Shown here: one piece after another, positions 33,891 to 44,960 of the stretch
Position numbering within the stretch: the stretch's first letter is position 1
Layout of the letters: every line of letters begins with the position of its first letter
Notes under the pieces: generated by a model
The model's database searches: none
The model's input: the letters and a program-made list of their open reading frames with translations, nothing else
What the model was told of the DNA's origin: nothing
Made by a program: the position numbers and the translations under genes
Assembly: GCA_007922225.1 (NCBI GenBank)
Contig: ML679959.1
Span: 27,880,540-27,944,539 of the forward strand
Direction of reading: 5' to 3'
DNA: 64,000 nt
Source of the DNA: Emydura subglobosa
Lineage: Eukaryota; Chordata; Testudines; Chelidae

Positions 33891-34204
33891 CTTCAAGACT
33901 ATCCATTCTTCCTCCATGTGTTTTAACATAGATTGCATTAACATTTTAAAAGGTGAAAGCATATTTCTTGTATTCTCTCTCCTTCAGCTGTATTAAACTG
34001 CAGGTCAGAAAGCTAATTCGATAAAGCTGACCTATCATCATAGTAGCGGCAGCACTTTTCTTTTAGAGCCTCTGATTCTGCTTTCTTACGACGGTATAAA
34101 TGAGGTGTAACTTCACCAAAGTCAGTTGAGTTATACCAGTGTCAGACTGGTATGAGAGGAGAATTACGTAGGCTATTCACCTGTGGATCACCAAACACTT
34201 GACC

Positions 34205-34330
34205 GAGGTGAATAAGCACTGTCATCTCTGTTGTACAGAGAGTGTAAATGACGCACAGATAGGCTAAGGGTCTTGTCCAAGGTCAGACAGAAAAGCAGTT
34301 TTGAATCAGAAATATACTCTGTACCCCATG
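34205..34330 (-). repeat. MIR-like SINE fragment (-)
   Basis: 'gttgtacagagagtgtaaat', 'ggcta agggtcttgtccaa' and 'ggtcagacagaaaagcagtt' correspond to the MIR core in reverse. A piece of the palindromic amniote repeat lies just upstream at 34070-34165 ('aagtcagttgagttatacca'). Confidence 0.55.
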
Positions 34331-34354
34331 CTCAGCTGACTACAGACACCTTCT

Positions 34355-34422
34355 TGTGCTACAGGATTCTCGTTGTTTTTGCTGTGTACAGACTAACACG
34401 GCTACCCCTCTGGAACTTCGTG
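34355..34422. mobile_element. Truncated fold-back element, 'aacacggct' family
   Basis: It retains 'gtgctacaggattctcgttg' and the tail 'cagactaacacggctacccc' 'tctggaacttc', matching the right part of 25580-25732. The left arm is missing. Confidence 0.7.
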
Positions 34423-34739
34423 TACAGTATTGCAATGATCTGCTTTAAATAAGCTTCTGGGAGAAATTCTATGGCCACTGTGCAGAGAGGTCAGGCTTAG
34501 TTGGTCACGGTGGCCTTGGAATTTGCAAATCTGTACATCTCCCTGTTCATCCTCTTACTTCATGGGCCACGAGGAGAACAGGAATGCCAGCATTGTGTAC
34601 TCATAATGCTTGCAGCTCTGCCCTAAGATGCTGACCATCCAATCTCATGCTTTAGGGCTTTGGCTACTCACCTGCAGGAGGCAGGAAGGCTCCCTCCCCC
34701 CCCCCCCCCCCGCCCCGATGCACAATTGGCCAAGGATAT

Positions 34740-35250
34740 TGTGGGCTTTCTTTTCCCCCTCCTTCCTCTGAAGCATCAGATTGGCCGCAGCTAGAGATGG
34801 GACACCTGAGGAGGTGGGCCGGTGCCCTGAGGTGGTTAAGAGAATCCTTCTCCTTAGACGCTTGACTGATGAGTCTTGCTCACCTACACAGGATCAAACT
34901 CATTGACATATTTTGGAGTCAGGAAGGAATTTTCCCCCTGGTCAGATTGGCAGGGACCGTGTGTGTGAGTGTGTGGAGGGGCGGAAGTTGCCTTCCTCCG
35001 TAGACTGAAGCTTGGATCTCCTCCTCTTACTAGGATCATCTGGACATATCCCACCTACTCAACTCCCTACCAATGCAGGCTTTGGTGGCACTTTGCTCTG
35101 TCCTGTTTTCTGCTCAAGACACATAACAGTTTATTCTCATGCAGACTAACTAACCTCAGTACAGGGGTATGTGGGTGAAATTTAATGGCTGGTGATGTCG
35201 GACTAGATGATCTCCTGGTCCCTTTTGGCCTTAAACTCTATGAAACTTTA
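34740..35250 (+). mobile_element. CR1-type 3' UTR and terminus (+)
   Basis: 'aggaaggaattttccccctg' and 'gtcagattggcagggaccgt' followed by 'ttgccttcctccgtagactg' are standard words of CR1 3' regions. The end 'gtcggactagatgatctcct', 'ggtcccttttggccttaaac' and 'tctatgaaac' is the terminus. A C16 run lies just upstream at 34696-34711. Confidence 0.78.
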
Positions 35251-35274
35251 ATGACACCTACTGTAAGTGTAAGT

Positions 35275-35610
35275 CAGAGAGGAGGATGGTGTGGCAGACC
35301 CTGGACATTAACCAGGTGTAGCTGAAAGGGGACTGGTGTTCAAGATCAGCAAGCTCAGGGGGGAGCAGGGATAGTGGGAAGGAGAGTGTGCCTGAGAGGG
35401 GCCCAGGGAGGAGCTGAAGAGCCAGAGGGGCTCCTGGAGAAGCCTGGCCTGTCTCAGAACCTTTGTTTTCCAGACTTGAAACTTTGGGAGCTTTGAACAA
35501 GGGCCCAAGGTGCGGGCCCTGTGGATTGTTAGCGGTGATTGAAACCTGACGAAAGGGGACATTAGATGAGCTTTGTTTTGGCGTCTCCTTGCCCAGCTCT
35601 GGTCAAGGGA
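35275..35610. repeat. Purine-rich segment, possibly repeat-derived
   Basis: It directly follows the CR1 terminus. It is rich in 'gggag', 'ggagg' and 'agaggggc' words with 'ctggacattaaccaggtgta'. Its texture is like 26640-27230 and 47430-48000, which may be one LTR-type family. No ends were found. Confidence 0.25.
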
Positions 35611-36079
35611 ACTTACTGACGCCCAGTCAGGGAATTAAGGCTGGGCATGGCATGCCCCTTCTGCAGGCGGTGACAGTGATTGGCGCTGTCAGCTTCAAAG
35701 TGCTCTACAAACAGGAGTTAACGACTGATGCCGGCTCATGAAATTACCAGGGATTTCCAGCAAGAGCTTGTCCCTATGGAGCATCCGACTCAGCAAGGCT
35801 TGGAGAGGCAGCTGAGTTCCCTGATGCTTAGGGAAGCTGAACCTTTGGCTCTTAACCAGGTGCTAACGACTGCTCTTCAAGGAGCCTGGAGGGGAATTGG
35901 GAAGGGCGGACGTGAACCTGGGAGCCTCAGGCTCGCCGTATTAGTGACCGCAGGTGGAAAAGAGAGCTCTTCTGACCATCCGATTAGACTGTGATAAAGT
36001 CTTCAAGGGCAGCAGATTCATATGAAATGTCACCAGTTCATCTCAGTAGTAAAAATGCCTCGGTGACGGTTTTTGGATC

Positions 36080-36160
36080 TTTGGGGCCTGATCCAAATCC
36101 CACTGAAGTCGACCAATCTTTCCATTGACTTCAGTGGGCTTTGGAGTAAGCCATTGGCCG
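36080..36160. repeat. Small palindromic amniote repeat
   Basis: 'gcctgatccaaatcccactg aagtc' mirrors 'gacttcagtgggctttgg', with a short spacer containing 'tttccattgacttcagtggg'. It is the 'GGGCCTGATCCAAAGCCCATTGAAGTCAATGG' type common in birds, crocodilians and turtles. Confidence 0.65.
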
Positions 36161-36374
36161 TTCCACCACATCCCTCTCTCTTGGCCCACCACCGCCTCTT
36201 TCTCGGGTGTTCATCCTAGGTTTTCCTAGGCGTACAGTATAAATCTAGGGAGAGAGCATCCTGTCACGTTAAGTGAGAGGCAGACCATGCCTCTCGCCTC
36301 GTTCAGATTGAAGGTAAAATATAGGAAATGGGACCTGGAGGCTGAGTGATGCAACAGCTGTGCCTGTGGAAGCT

Positions 36375-36489
36375 TTTGCAGCTGGAGGCTGGATTCTGAC
36401 CTCAGTTACACCAGAGGAAATCCAGAGTGATTTCAGTGGAGATACTCCAGATGTGGTGGGCTGTGTGTGTGGGGGGGGGGGGGGGGGGG
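36375..36489. repeat. Palindromic-repeat half and (GT)/G19 tract
   Basis: 'gctggattctgacctcagtt' and 'acaccagaggaaatccagag' belong to the same palindromic repeat as 31432-31556. It is followed by (GT)5 and an uninterrupted G19 at 36471-36489, a possible G-quadruplex site on the sense strand. Confidence 0.55.
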
Positions 36490-36839
36490 AAGATAATTGT
36501 TTTTCATTGCAGCAGCATTTCTGCTAGCTGGGCCAGCCGTGGTGGTAATGAAGTTTCAGAGGAGGAGGGCTAAACTGATACGGTACATGTTGCCTCTGTA
36601 CATCGGTTTTCCATGCGGTAAACAAAAATACCAGATGATTGTTGGTGTGTGTTTTTTTTCTTTGAATAGAATATTTTAAGCAGCACTCGCGATTCATAGT
36701 CTTGAACTGTAGGGGACTAATGTTCCCGTTCTCCAGCTGGGAGAAACTAATTCACCATCTTGTGTTGTAAACACTCACTCATTTTAACTGATTACACCTC
36801 CAATGTTCTTCAAACCACTACAATTACTAATTGCTATTC

Positions 36840-37200
36840 CTTACACATCGGAGAGTGAATCCTGAATAATTAACCCCAAATAAAATTAGATGAATTGGCC
36901 CTTTTAATTAGAATCCCTGCTGCTGTTTGTTCTGAGCTTCCTTTTCTTACTGTTAAGAGACTTTTAGAATAATTAAAACTGTTTAAGTCTTAAACAGCCA
37001 GTGACCTTTTAATACAATATAAATCCAGAAAAGCAATATTTCAGCTAGCAGGTGGTGCAGTAAATTTTTAGTGCAACTACCTGACAGATTCAGTGGTCCT
37101 TTTTAAAATATTGAGAGTGAAATTAGCCAGTTGTTTTTGCTGCGTATTAATACAGAAGCTGATTAGCAAATGTAGTTAACTTGGTAAGTTTATCAGCTAG
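36840..37200. promoter_or_regulatory. Candidate conserved noncoding block
   Basis: A repeat-free AT-rich block with densely spaced homeodomain cores ('cctgaataattaacccc', 'cccttttaattagaatccc', 'gaataattaaaactg') and an E-box-like 'agcaggtggtgcag'. It also has a mirrored 'ttaagtcttaa'. This is the strongest enhancer-like texture of the four blocks by eye; there is no alignment behind it. Confidence 0.35.
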
Positions 37201-37499
37201 TAAAGAGCATGGCAGGCAAGAGAATGACTCTGGTCGGTATGTTAGTTTCACCTACTAATCACAGGCTGGGTTGGTATGTTGAGGTTAGAGGATGCAAATA
37301 ATAAGCAGTCATGTGACTGTTTTGAAGGTATTAATGTGGGCTCAAATGAGGGTTCATAGGTTTCTTTCTACAATGATCCAAGAAAAAATGCCATTTTGGT
37401 TCCTTAAATATTGTCCTGGTCAAGTAACATACATTAAAAAACAAAACAAGCAGCAGCAACAAAAATGCTATAGATAAATGTTTGGTCATAAGGGCCTGG

Positions 37500-38035
37500 C
37501 CTCCCTGTAGCACCCCCTGCTGGGTGAATGTGGCACTATTGGTGCTCCTTGCCTCAGTTTCCTTTCTGAAGCGGGAGGGTCTCGGCTCTTCATGTTGACT
37601 GATCTGTGCTCGAAAAGTGGCTTAGTCCTCTGGCCAAGTCACAAACAAAGCTAATCTCTTCGAGCGAAGCAAGAGTCCAAACTAAAGAGTCCAAACAACA
37701 ACAACAAAGGGTTCTTCTCCCTCAGGGCTTTCCTTCAGGCCACTCTCTGGGCCCTGTTCCCAGACCCATGTAGGCTCCATATGAGAGTCTTCCCGTGAGC
37801 TGGAATAGCGCTCTCAGCCCCCAGGCGGGTTCCCCTGGACTACCCCACTTCTTGCAGACCCTGGCTCAGACCCTGCTTTTCACAGGAGCCTGTCCGTTCC
37901 CTGTGGTTCCAACGGCAGGCTGATCTCTGTCCTTTTATAGAGTCCAGGTGTTCATTAAGCTGTCACCTGACCCTCTTAGCCCTGCCCCTTTCAACTGGGA
38001 AGCAACTAATTAATTATGGGTCTTGTTTGTACTGC
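37500..38035 (-). repeat. Possible LTR-like segment with TATA box (-)
   Basis: On the - strand, 'tataaaagg' (37939-37931) precedes a GC-rich stretch running left, as in an LTR U3/R arrangement or an old promoter. Near 37690 lies a CAA-rich patch. No TG...CA ends or target duplication were found. The identity is uncertain. Confidence 0.25.
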
Positions 38036-39439
38036 AGAACTTGATGGCTCAATGGATTGAAAGTAGGATTATAGAGTCATACCGGTAGGTTGCTGAGTGA
38101 AAGCCAGAACAATCCCTATATAAACACTGCCATATCACCACTGTAAGCTGCAGGGTTTCGGACTGTTGTTAATAACACTGCCAGTAGTACATTGCAGTAG
38201 TGCAGTGTTTTGGGGCTGTTGTTATAGAATAACAGGGAGTGTGTGTGTGTGTGAGAGAGAGAGAGGTTACTAATGGTCAAGAACACTACATCCTGAAGGC
38301 TCTTTGGCTGATTTGAAATGAATTAGGGATCTCGGTGTAAGGGCTAGTGCGTTAGTGAGCACCTTACTGTTATGTTCATGGTATACCCAGAGAGAAGTTT
38401 AGATAACATACAATACTCTTGCTGAACACAGCAACACAGATTCATTTCTTTGAATTCAGCACAACAACACACAAGAACCCCCAATCAGAGAGAGAGAAAG
38501 CAGACTGCTCTCTGAGGCACAACTCTCCCCACCTGGTTTAGTCTGGCAGTTTCCAGACTGACACTAAGTGCTTGCCTCCCCACAGCGTCCCTTAGCCTGC
38601 AGGCAGGACTAGGAGAATTCTCTCTCTCTCTCTCAATGTGCTTGTGCCGGAAATTGCAAGCTATCTTCAATATGCCACAATTATAAAAACCACCATCACA
38701 AACTGCAACTAATTGGCCCTTTGTTTGACCGTCGTTGGCAGAAGCTAAGGGCTTGACATTGCAGCCTGTGTTACCCTTCATTCCCATCTTCAGATCGGAT
38801 CCATTCAGAGTGGAAGCACTTGGGGAGGAGGCAGGAGGAATCAGCAGGGAGCATTTTCCGTTCTGTGACTAAATGGAAGATGTCTTTCTCCGGATATTTC
38901 TAACCAGCACGAAACCGACTTCAGAATTAGAAGTACTTGTGAGGATGATGAATGTGGGTTATTTTGTTTGCAATGAGACTAATGAAAAACATCTAGTCCT
39001 GTAGCTTTCAGTTGTCAGTCAGTGACCTGGGCACACGAGCATGAATCCTGTTTTGCTGGTTGGTTTATTTCATTAAGAAGTTATTGTTTGTTTCAGAAAA
39101 AATGGTTTGTTTTGATTTCTCAAACCATCTGTTCTGACAGGCAAGTGGACCTTTCTGTGTGTCTGGAAATTACCAAGCTGTGATTCCTTTCCAGATCTAG
39201 ACTCGCACAGTAACAGTTATGTTAGTCAGTGGAGGCCATTTGCTTTGATGCAATTTGATTCCTGACTGGCAAACATATTTCCTTTAAAAACACTGGGGCA
39301 GTTTTTATGGGCCCAATCCTGCAAACTCCTATAGCCAAGCACAGTGTTTACAGCCATCGTTCCCTAATAGGATTCAGTAGAAGTGTTTGCAGGGATGGAC
39401 TCTGAGTGAGAGGTGTCTGGTATGCTAATCCTTTATATA
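38036..39439. other. Intronic sequence with short microsatellites
   Basis: No gene is seen. A compound (GT)7(GA)6 repeat lies at 38239-38264 and (TC)8 at 38619-38634. The rest is unassigned. Confidence 0.6.
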
Positions 39440-40620
39440 TCTCAGCTGGGCACCCATTTGGAGGTCTTCACGTACCCAGTGGCAAAAATCCAAATGTTCC
39501 GAGGAACTTTAATGCACCCTGCGACCCATCCGTGCCTAGGGTAGACCATCTGAAAATGCCAAGGTTAGGGCAGGCTGCAAAAGGAGAGCAGATTCTCCCA
39601 GCACTCGTGGGTGACACTGAAGTCAGACTTTCCAACCAGCCTCAAACAGTGCTTTTGATTCCCCACACTGGTTATCAAGAAGCTAAAACAAAACATACAC
39701 AGCCCCCTTTACTGCATTTCAGTCTCTGGCTCCCAATTAGCCACTAGGTTCAGTAAAGAGAGAAGTTATTTAAAACTCTATGCTCTTTACCAAAAAGGTT
39801 TTTCTGACCCCACAGGGTCAGCCACGGTACCAGATCAATAGAAGTTTGGATCTTACCCAAAATACCACGCTGCCAGCCCATCCTTTAGTAACTAAAACTA
39901 AAGGTTTATTATAAAAGGAAAGAAACAAAGTATAAGAGAAATGTTAAATGATTTAAGCACTCAGATACATACAAATGATTTCAGAGTTCATATATATCAG
40001 GTTTCCAGTAGAATTGTGGAGTTTGCAGGCTTGTATAGTCCCTCTGGTGTACATCCAGTACATGGATGGGTGTCAGTTCTTTGTTTCACAGCTTTAGTTG
40101 TAGATAAGTTGATCCAGAGGTAGGTGATAGCTGCAAGCTAACTAAAGACTGAAGACAAAATGGATGTGATGCAGCTGCCGCCTGCTTTGTATGTCCCTTG
40201 GCCTTTGCCATGTTGCTTGTGGAAATTTACAGAAATAAAACAGAGTCCAGGCATGGTCACATGAGTAAGTTCTGGTGACTCATCAGGTGTATCCCTGGCT
40301 TCTTCCCTGGGCGCATTGTACCTGTGAGTTTCCTTAATGGGCCATTAAGCAGGCTAGTGTTGCAACCATCCTGTCTGGGGTGTCGCCCAGAAACTCAGCA
40401 CAAGTTGAAATACAGATACATCCAACATATCTGTAACTTCCAACACAAATATGACACATGCACATAAACAATATCATCATCCTTAGCAAATTATAACATC
40501 AACGGTACCTGACATGGCCTATTTCATATGAATTATTGTAATTTTGACATATTGATGTTAAATAATATCATAAATGGTCCCCCCACAATCCAGCCAGCAT
40601 CACACACCCTTTCTCCTTTC
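39440..40620 (-). repeat. Candidate long dispersed element, unnamed
   Basis: A 1.2-kb stretch with the phrasing of a repeat seen in turtle genomes: 'gaaactcagcacaagttgaa atacagataca', 'ttccaacacaaatatgacac', 'atgcacataaacaatatcat'. On the - strand an AATAAA signal lies at 39910-39905. It lacks recognisable coding and its ends are approximate. It may be an LTR or a large non-autonomous element. Confidence 0.35.
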
Positions 40621-40768
40621 GGGTGAGTTAGGGCTCTGAAATATTCTTTGGATTTCTGTTTGGAAAGTACACTAATTAAATGTCTAAACTTTCTTTTAAA
40701 AAAACATACTAGAAAAAGGAAAAAAAAACTATTTGACTGGAACTTATAGGATAACTTCCCTGGCAATT

Positions 40769-41110
40769 AGTAGGCTTGGCAGAATTTGATTTAAGTTTTG
40801 TTATAATTTTGACAGATTCTGATGTTTGTTTCTAAGCAATTTTTCTTCAATTTTTATCTATTTATTTTTTTCACGGTTGCATGAAATTATAGGGTGGAGA
40901 GGGGTCAACATCACATATCAAAATATAGACAGGAAATCTTCTTAAATCAAACTCACAAGTTCCCATGCAGCATTTTTCTTACTTCACCTATCTGTAAATT
41001 TCAGTGATGGTTGATGGAAATATTTGTTGTCAGTTTGTGTGTGTACAGCGAAATCAACGCTTACCAACATTTACTGTTGCAAACCTAATCCTTCCAAGCC
41101 CAGCAATAAG
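40769..41110 (+). repeat. Dispersed AT-rich repeat, copy 1
   Basis: It begins 'taggcttggcagaatttgat' and ends near 'aaacctaatccttccaagcc'. It shares order and words with 49803-50100: 'aggcttggcagaa', 'gcatgaaattat/gtg', 'gatgg/tatccatggaaatat', 'ttgttgtcagttt', 'aacatttactg/acactg' and 'ctaatccttc'. The two copies are in direct orientation about 9 kb apart, in different LPP introns. Confidence 0.65.
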
Positions 41111-41199
41111 GATAAGGATTTGTGGATGGCTGTCAGGGGTCTGAAATGAAGCCAGGAGGTTGGTTTTTTTTTTAAAGTCTTAAGTCATCCAGCTGAATG

Positions 41200-41400
41200 A
41201 GGATTCTGGTACAAAGCAGGGGATTGTGGTGAAGGTACGGGACTGGATTCTCCTGGCTCTGCCATAGATTTCCAGTGTAACCTTGAGCAAGTCGCTTAAA
41301 TCCTTTTTGCTCCCTTTATCCCCTCTGTACAGGCATGGGAGAAGGACATAGGCATGTTTTAAGCACCAGGGATTTTTTTCCAGAGACTGTCAAGGCACAT
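41200..41400 (+). repeat. MIR-like SINE (+), degraded
   Basis: 'ggactggattctcctggctc', 'gtgtaaccttgagcaagtcg' and 'cttaaatcc' match the head and core of MIR. The 'cctcagtttcc' block is degraded. Confidence 0.5.
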
Positions 41401-41785
41401 CCTTTAAGATATCACAGGATCAAGCCAGCTGCCAAGTGTTGCTGAGTACTCCTTTAGCAGTGTGGAGGATGCGAAAGAGGATCAGCTGAATTTGGGGTAG
41501 AAGCTGGGGCCGGAATTCATTATAAGCTAAACCGCAGGCAGAGGGTTTGTTTGACTGTGTAGGGAATCAGTGACTAGGAGCTACATGTGGAAACGGAGGG
41601 GCACAAAGCACGGCCCAAACCCAGAAGAGCGATTTTGCGACCGGCGTGACAGAAGCCAGACTGGGACAGAGGCTCGCTTTACGCCGGTGTCCGAAATACA
41701 GAGGAGCGCGCGGAAGTACCTTCATTTACGGTGCAGTGGAACAGTTGTCTCCAGATATGGAGAAAAGCGCCTTTTCCAAGCATAA

Positions 41786-41930
41786 TCGTAGAACTGTAAG
41801 GCTGGAAGGAACCTTGAAAGGTCATCTGGTCCATCCCCTTGCACTAAAGCAGGGCCGAATACACTTAGACCATCCCGCACAAGTGTTTGTGTAACCTGCT
41901 CTTCAAAACCTCTGAGACGCCTTCTCTTTG
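41786..41930 (-). mobile_element. CR1 3' end (-)
   Basis: 'aatcgtagaactgtaaggct', 'ggaaggaaccttgaaaggtc' and 'atctggtccatccccttgca' are the reverse-oriented CR1 3' UTR. The copy is truncated near 'aaaacctctgagacgcct'. The 200 bp before it (41570-41770) is unusually CpG-rich for this intron. Confidence 0.8.
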
Positions 41931-42184
41931 TTTAAGACACTTACTTACATTTTTCTTTTTTTGGAGGAACCATTCTTGCAACATCTCAACATTGTTATTT
42001 TTGGGTATATTTCAGTGACCCATCTGATTTCCATTGTGTTTCTCTCATTTTTCTCTTCTACACTTGACTTCCCTTCCCTGTAGTCCCGAAGGAATTACAC
42101 CTGTATGTCAACTTTAATTAAATGCTTTTTTCTAGTGAGCTAAGATGATCTGATCTCTTACATAACACTCCCCATTTTCAAATT

Positions 42185-42310
42185 AGCTGGTACATGTCCC
42201 TATGAGGTGGGGAGGTATTGTTACCCTCTTTTTGCTGATGGAGAAACTGAGTTAGAGAGAGGGGCAGTGTTTTGTCCATAAAGGTAGGGTTTAATCTGTG
42301 TATTCCTGTC
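42185..42310 (-). repeat. MIR-like SINE fragment (-)
   Basis: 'gaggtggggaggtattgtta', 'gctgatggagaaactgagtt' and 'agagaga' match the reverse-oriented MIR core. Confidence 0.6.
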
Positions 42311-43094
42311 TGATCATCCTGTGTTACATCCACTGGACCCAGTGTCCAGGTAGGGGGGTGGTTTGAGCATGTGAAACTGGGGATCTGCATACATATGTGG
42401 GTACCTTTCACTCTGATGAAGACATGATATAGGGCGCATATGGCAGTGCTGCTTTTGGCTATCAGGTTTGGTTCGTGTCGTGACTCCATGAGATGACAAA
42501 GTTTGAGCGTCAGTATTTAAATAGGGCATGGAGGGTGTTTTTCCTGTGGAGGAGAATGACTTGCTTGGCCACAGAGAGGGGCACACAGTAGTAATCTTTA
42601 GTTCTAACCGTCCCTCTGATAAATGACAGGTCATCTAGATAAATGTCTGGGACTTCCAGAGATGACCCCTTTCCAGAGGCATTGAAATCTGGGACCTTCC
42701 CTCAACTTGTGTAATGAAGCACTTAGGATAGAATCCTGGACCCACTGGGAGTTTGCCATTGATTTCCGCAGATCCAGGATTTCTCCCCTGGGCTGGGTTT
42801 ATGGCACCAGTGTGTTACCAGGATCAGCTGATTGCAAGCGGGTGGAAGTCCTGCATGTATCATACTTTAAATTGAGCTTGTGTGGTGTGTGTTTTCTGAG
42901 CTAATCCAAAGCCTGTGATGTCAGCAAAACTTTGAACTTTGTTGGGCTTTGGAACAGGCCCTCAGAATCCTTGCTTGGTTATTTTTCCAAGTGGCCAAAA
43001 GATTAAGGGCTGTAATCTGCTCACATATATGTAACATAGAAAAGTGAAGACACAGGAAAAGTCAAAGCCCAAGATTGCCCAAGCCCCCACGAAG

Positions 43095-43185
43095 GTCTGT
43101 GGGACCATCCTTTACTTTATTTGTACAGCACCTGGGACAGCGAGGCCCTGATCCTTGATTCGGTTACTTAGGTAATAAATATGTT
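43095..43185 (+). repeat. MIR/CORE-SINE 3' part (+)
   Basis: 'ctttatttgtacagcacctg' and 'gggacagcgaggccctgatc' with a degraded end 'aggtaataaatat' match the SINE 3' region also seen at 9338-9480. Confidence 0.5.
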
Positions 43186-43309
43186 CAGTTACTACTAACA
43201 GATGCTCAATGGGTCAATGCAAGAGGTTCCCTTCCCCACCCCTAATATCCCTGGCACCATGAAAATTATCCCTGAGATCAATACAAAGGGGGCACATGAT
43301 GCAATTTTA

Positions 43310-43450
43310 AAGCAACACATTTAACGCTGATGCAAATCAATTATTTTACATAATACATAAATAAACTGTGGAACACACTGCTTCATGATTTTCACAGTCC
43401 AAGATTTAAAAAAAAAAAAAGGATTAGACATTTCTATGCATAATGAGAAC
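43310..43450 (+). mobile_element. CR1 ORF2 C-terminal fragment (+)
   Basis: 'ataaactgtggaacacactg' followed by 'aaggattagacatttctatg' is the C-terminal CR1 region. The homologous part of the 13-kb copy reads 'caatctgtggaactcattgc' near 17300. An A13 run interrupts it near 43408-43420. Confidence 0.65.
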
Positions 43451-44524
43451 ACTCACAGCTCTGTTGTTTTAGGATAGCAATTTATAAGGTATACAAACCC
43501 TCATGCTTCAAGGTGAAACTACCTGGGGATAGGAAGAAACTACCTAGGATAGGGATAGGAAGAAAGCTACCATCACAGAAGCGTTGATCCATGATTTTGC
43601 ACCAGGGCGGCTTCGCACATTTCTGTGAAGCAGCTGGCCACTGGCCCCTCTCTGAGACAAGACACCAGACTGCCTGAGACATCTGGTCAGGTTCTGCTAG
43701 AGTCTGTAATAGAGCCAGGTCTAAAACCCTTATTTCATTTGGAACCTGACACATGCTCTCACCATCTGCAGCTTCCCAGGTCTGCCCGCCCACGCTACCT
43801 CACATTGATCAGGTAGCCTGAATTCAGCTCACCACATTTACTGAGACGAGTTGTCTGCTGTCTCCCTCTCCTGGATCATTGTAGGATGGGTGTGGGTGCA
43901 TTGCTGATGCTCAAAAGTGAGAGCAAACTGTGGTAAAAGGAGGGGAGGGGTTCTGGATATTGCCATCTGTCACCCCCATTTCTCTGGTTAAGGAACCCCT
44001 CCGAGCGCTTTGTGAGAAGCCTCCTGGCAACTTGGCTTAGCACCAGAGGTGCTCACTTGGCAGGCAAACAATGGACCTGCCAGGTTTGTCGTTTGTAACA
44101 GTGGTTACCGAGGGAGCCTGTGTTTGCTACAACAGTGTATGCAATTGACCAAACTCAGCAACACAGCTCCTGGGTCAACACTCGGGCTGTTTGTTTAAAA
44201 TACTAATATTGTCATTTTAATCTGCAAACCCAAATGCGCACAGGAGAGCATTTCTGTATGAGACAAGGCAGGCAGCACAGAGATCCCAAAGCAGCCAGAA
44301 TTGCAGTAAACCACCCCCCCAGGAAACCAAAACTCAGTGCTAAAGTTAAACTGATCTGTATTTCCCCCACTATATCTCCTTCAGTGCCTTGGCGTTCATG
44401 CTGCTTTTACACCATTCTGCTTTGCTCAGTTCTGACCCTTCACATGTCTCTGTCATCTAAGGGACACTGGGAAAGGGATCTCTCTGGGCTTATCTGAAGG
44501 AGCATCATCATTGTTCTCTCTTAG

Positions 44525-44600
44525 TGGTTTGTATTTTACAGCAGCGCCTAGAAATGAGGGCCCCATCGTGCTAGGTGCTGTACAGACAAGTCACAGGTTT
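44525..44600 (-). repeat. MIR-like SINE fragment (-)
   Basis: 'ttacagcagcgcctagaaat', 'gagggccccatcgtgctagg' and 'tgctgtacagac' are the reverse-oriented SINE 3' part. It sits about 250 bp upstream of the second LPP coding exon. Confidence 0.65.
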
Positions 44601-44847
44601 CTTACCGGTAATTGCATCTGAAAAAAAAAATAAAAGGGGGGGAAAAAGAAAACAAATCTATGCCCCAGTCTCCTGCTCTAACCGCCAGACTCATTTACCC
44701 CTCTCTGCATGTTGAACTTCGCTGGCTCGTTTGCACTGGTGAGCGTAAGAGGCTGAACTGTTCAAATGTGGAATAACTGTGCTGAAACAAAGCCGAGAAG
44801 TGACGTTGCTCCATCTTGAGCCTAAATCCTGTGATTATCTGTTGTAG

Positions 44848-44960
44848 ATTTCCCGCCACCGCCACCACCACTTCCTGGAGATGATCTCGGGAACCTCCCA
44901 GCGCCTCCTGGTACCTTTCCCCCGCCACCCTCTATGGATGAGGCTGTTTTCAATGTGCAG
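44848..44960 (+). CDS. LPP: LPP coding exon 2 (residues 65-102, FPPPP motifs)
   Basis: The exon begins in phase 1: its first two bases complete Asp65 from exon 1. The acceptor is 'gttgtag' and the donor is CAG|GTAAGT, a near-perfect consensus. The 38 residues include DFPPPPPPLPGDD (65-77) and TFPPPPSMDEAVF (87-99). Both contain the F-P-P-P-P motif that binds the EVH1 domain of Ena/VASP actin regulators, with acidic residues after it as in the ActA-type consensus. As I recall, mammalian LPP has FL before the first proline run, so the turtle-type copy has the more canonical first motif. The exon ends in phase 0 after Gln102, matching exon 3. Confidence 0.95.

Larger units (their letters stand above)
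2558..44847 (+). other. LPP: LPP intron between coding exons 1 and 2
   Basis: A 42,290-bp GT-AG intron, donor GTAAGA and acceptor 'ctgttgtag'. It is filled with CR1 LINEs, SINEs and DNA-transposon remnants, listed separately, with AT-rich single-copy blocks between them. LPP is known in mammals for very large introns, so the size is expected. I see no nested protein-coding gene, tRNA or recognisable microRNA. The intronic microRNA of mammalian LPP, miR-28, lies in a more 3' intron as I recall and is not expected here. Confidence 0.9.

Noticed and set aside
2558..44847. The mammalian LPP-hosted microRNA miR-28
   Set aside because: It is located in a later LPP intron in mammals as I recall, and no matching hairpin was recognised here.
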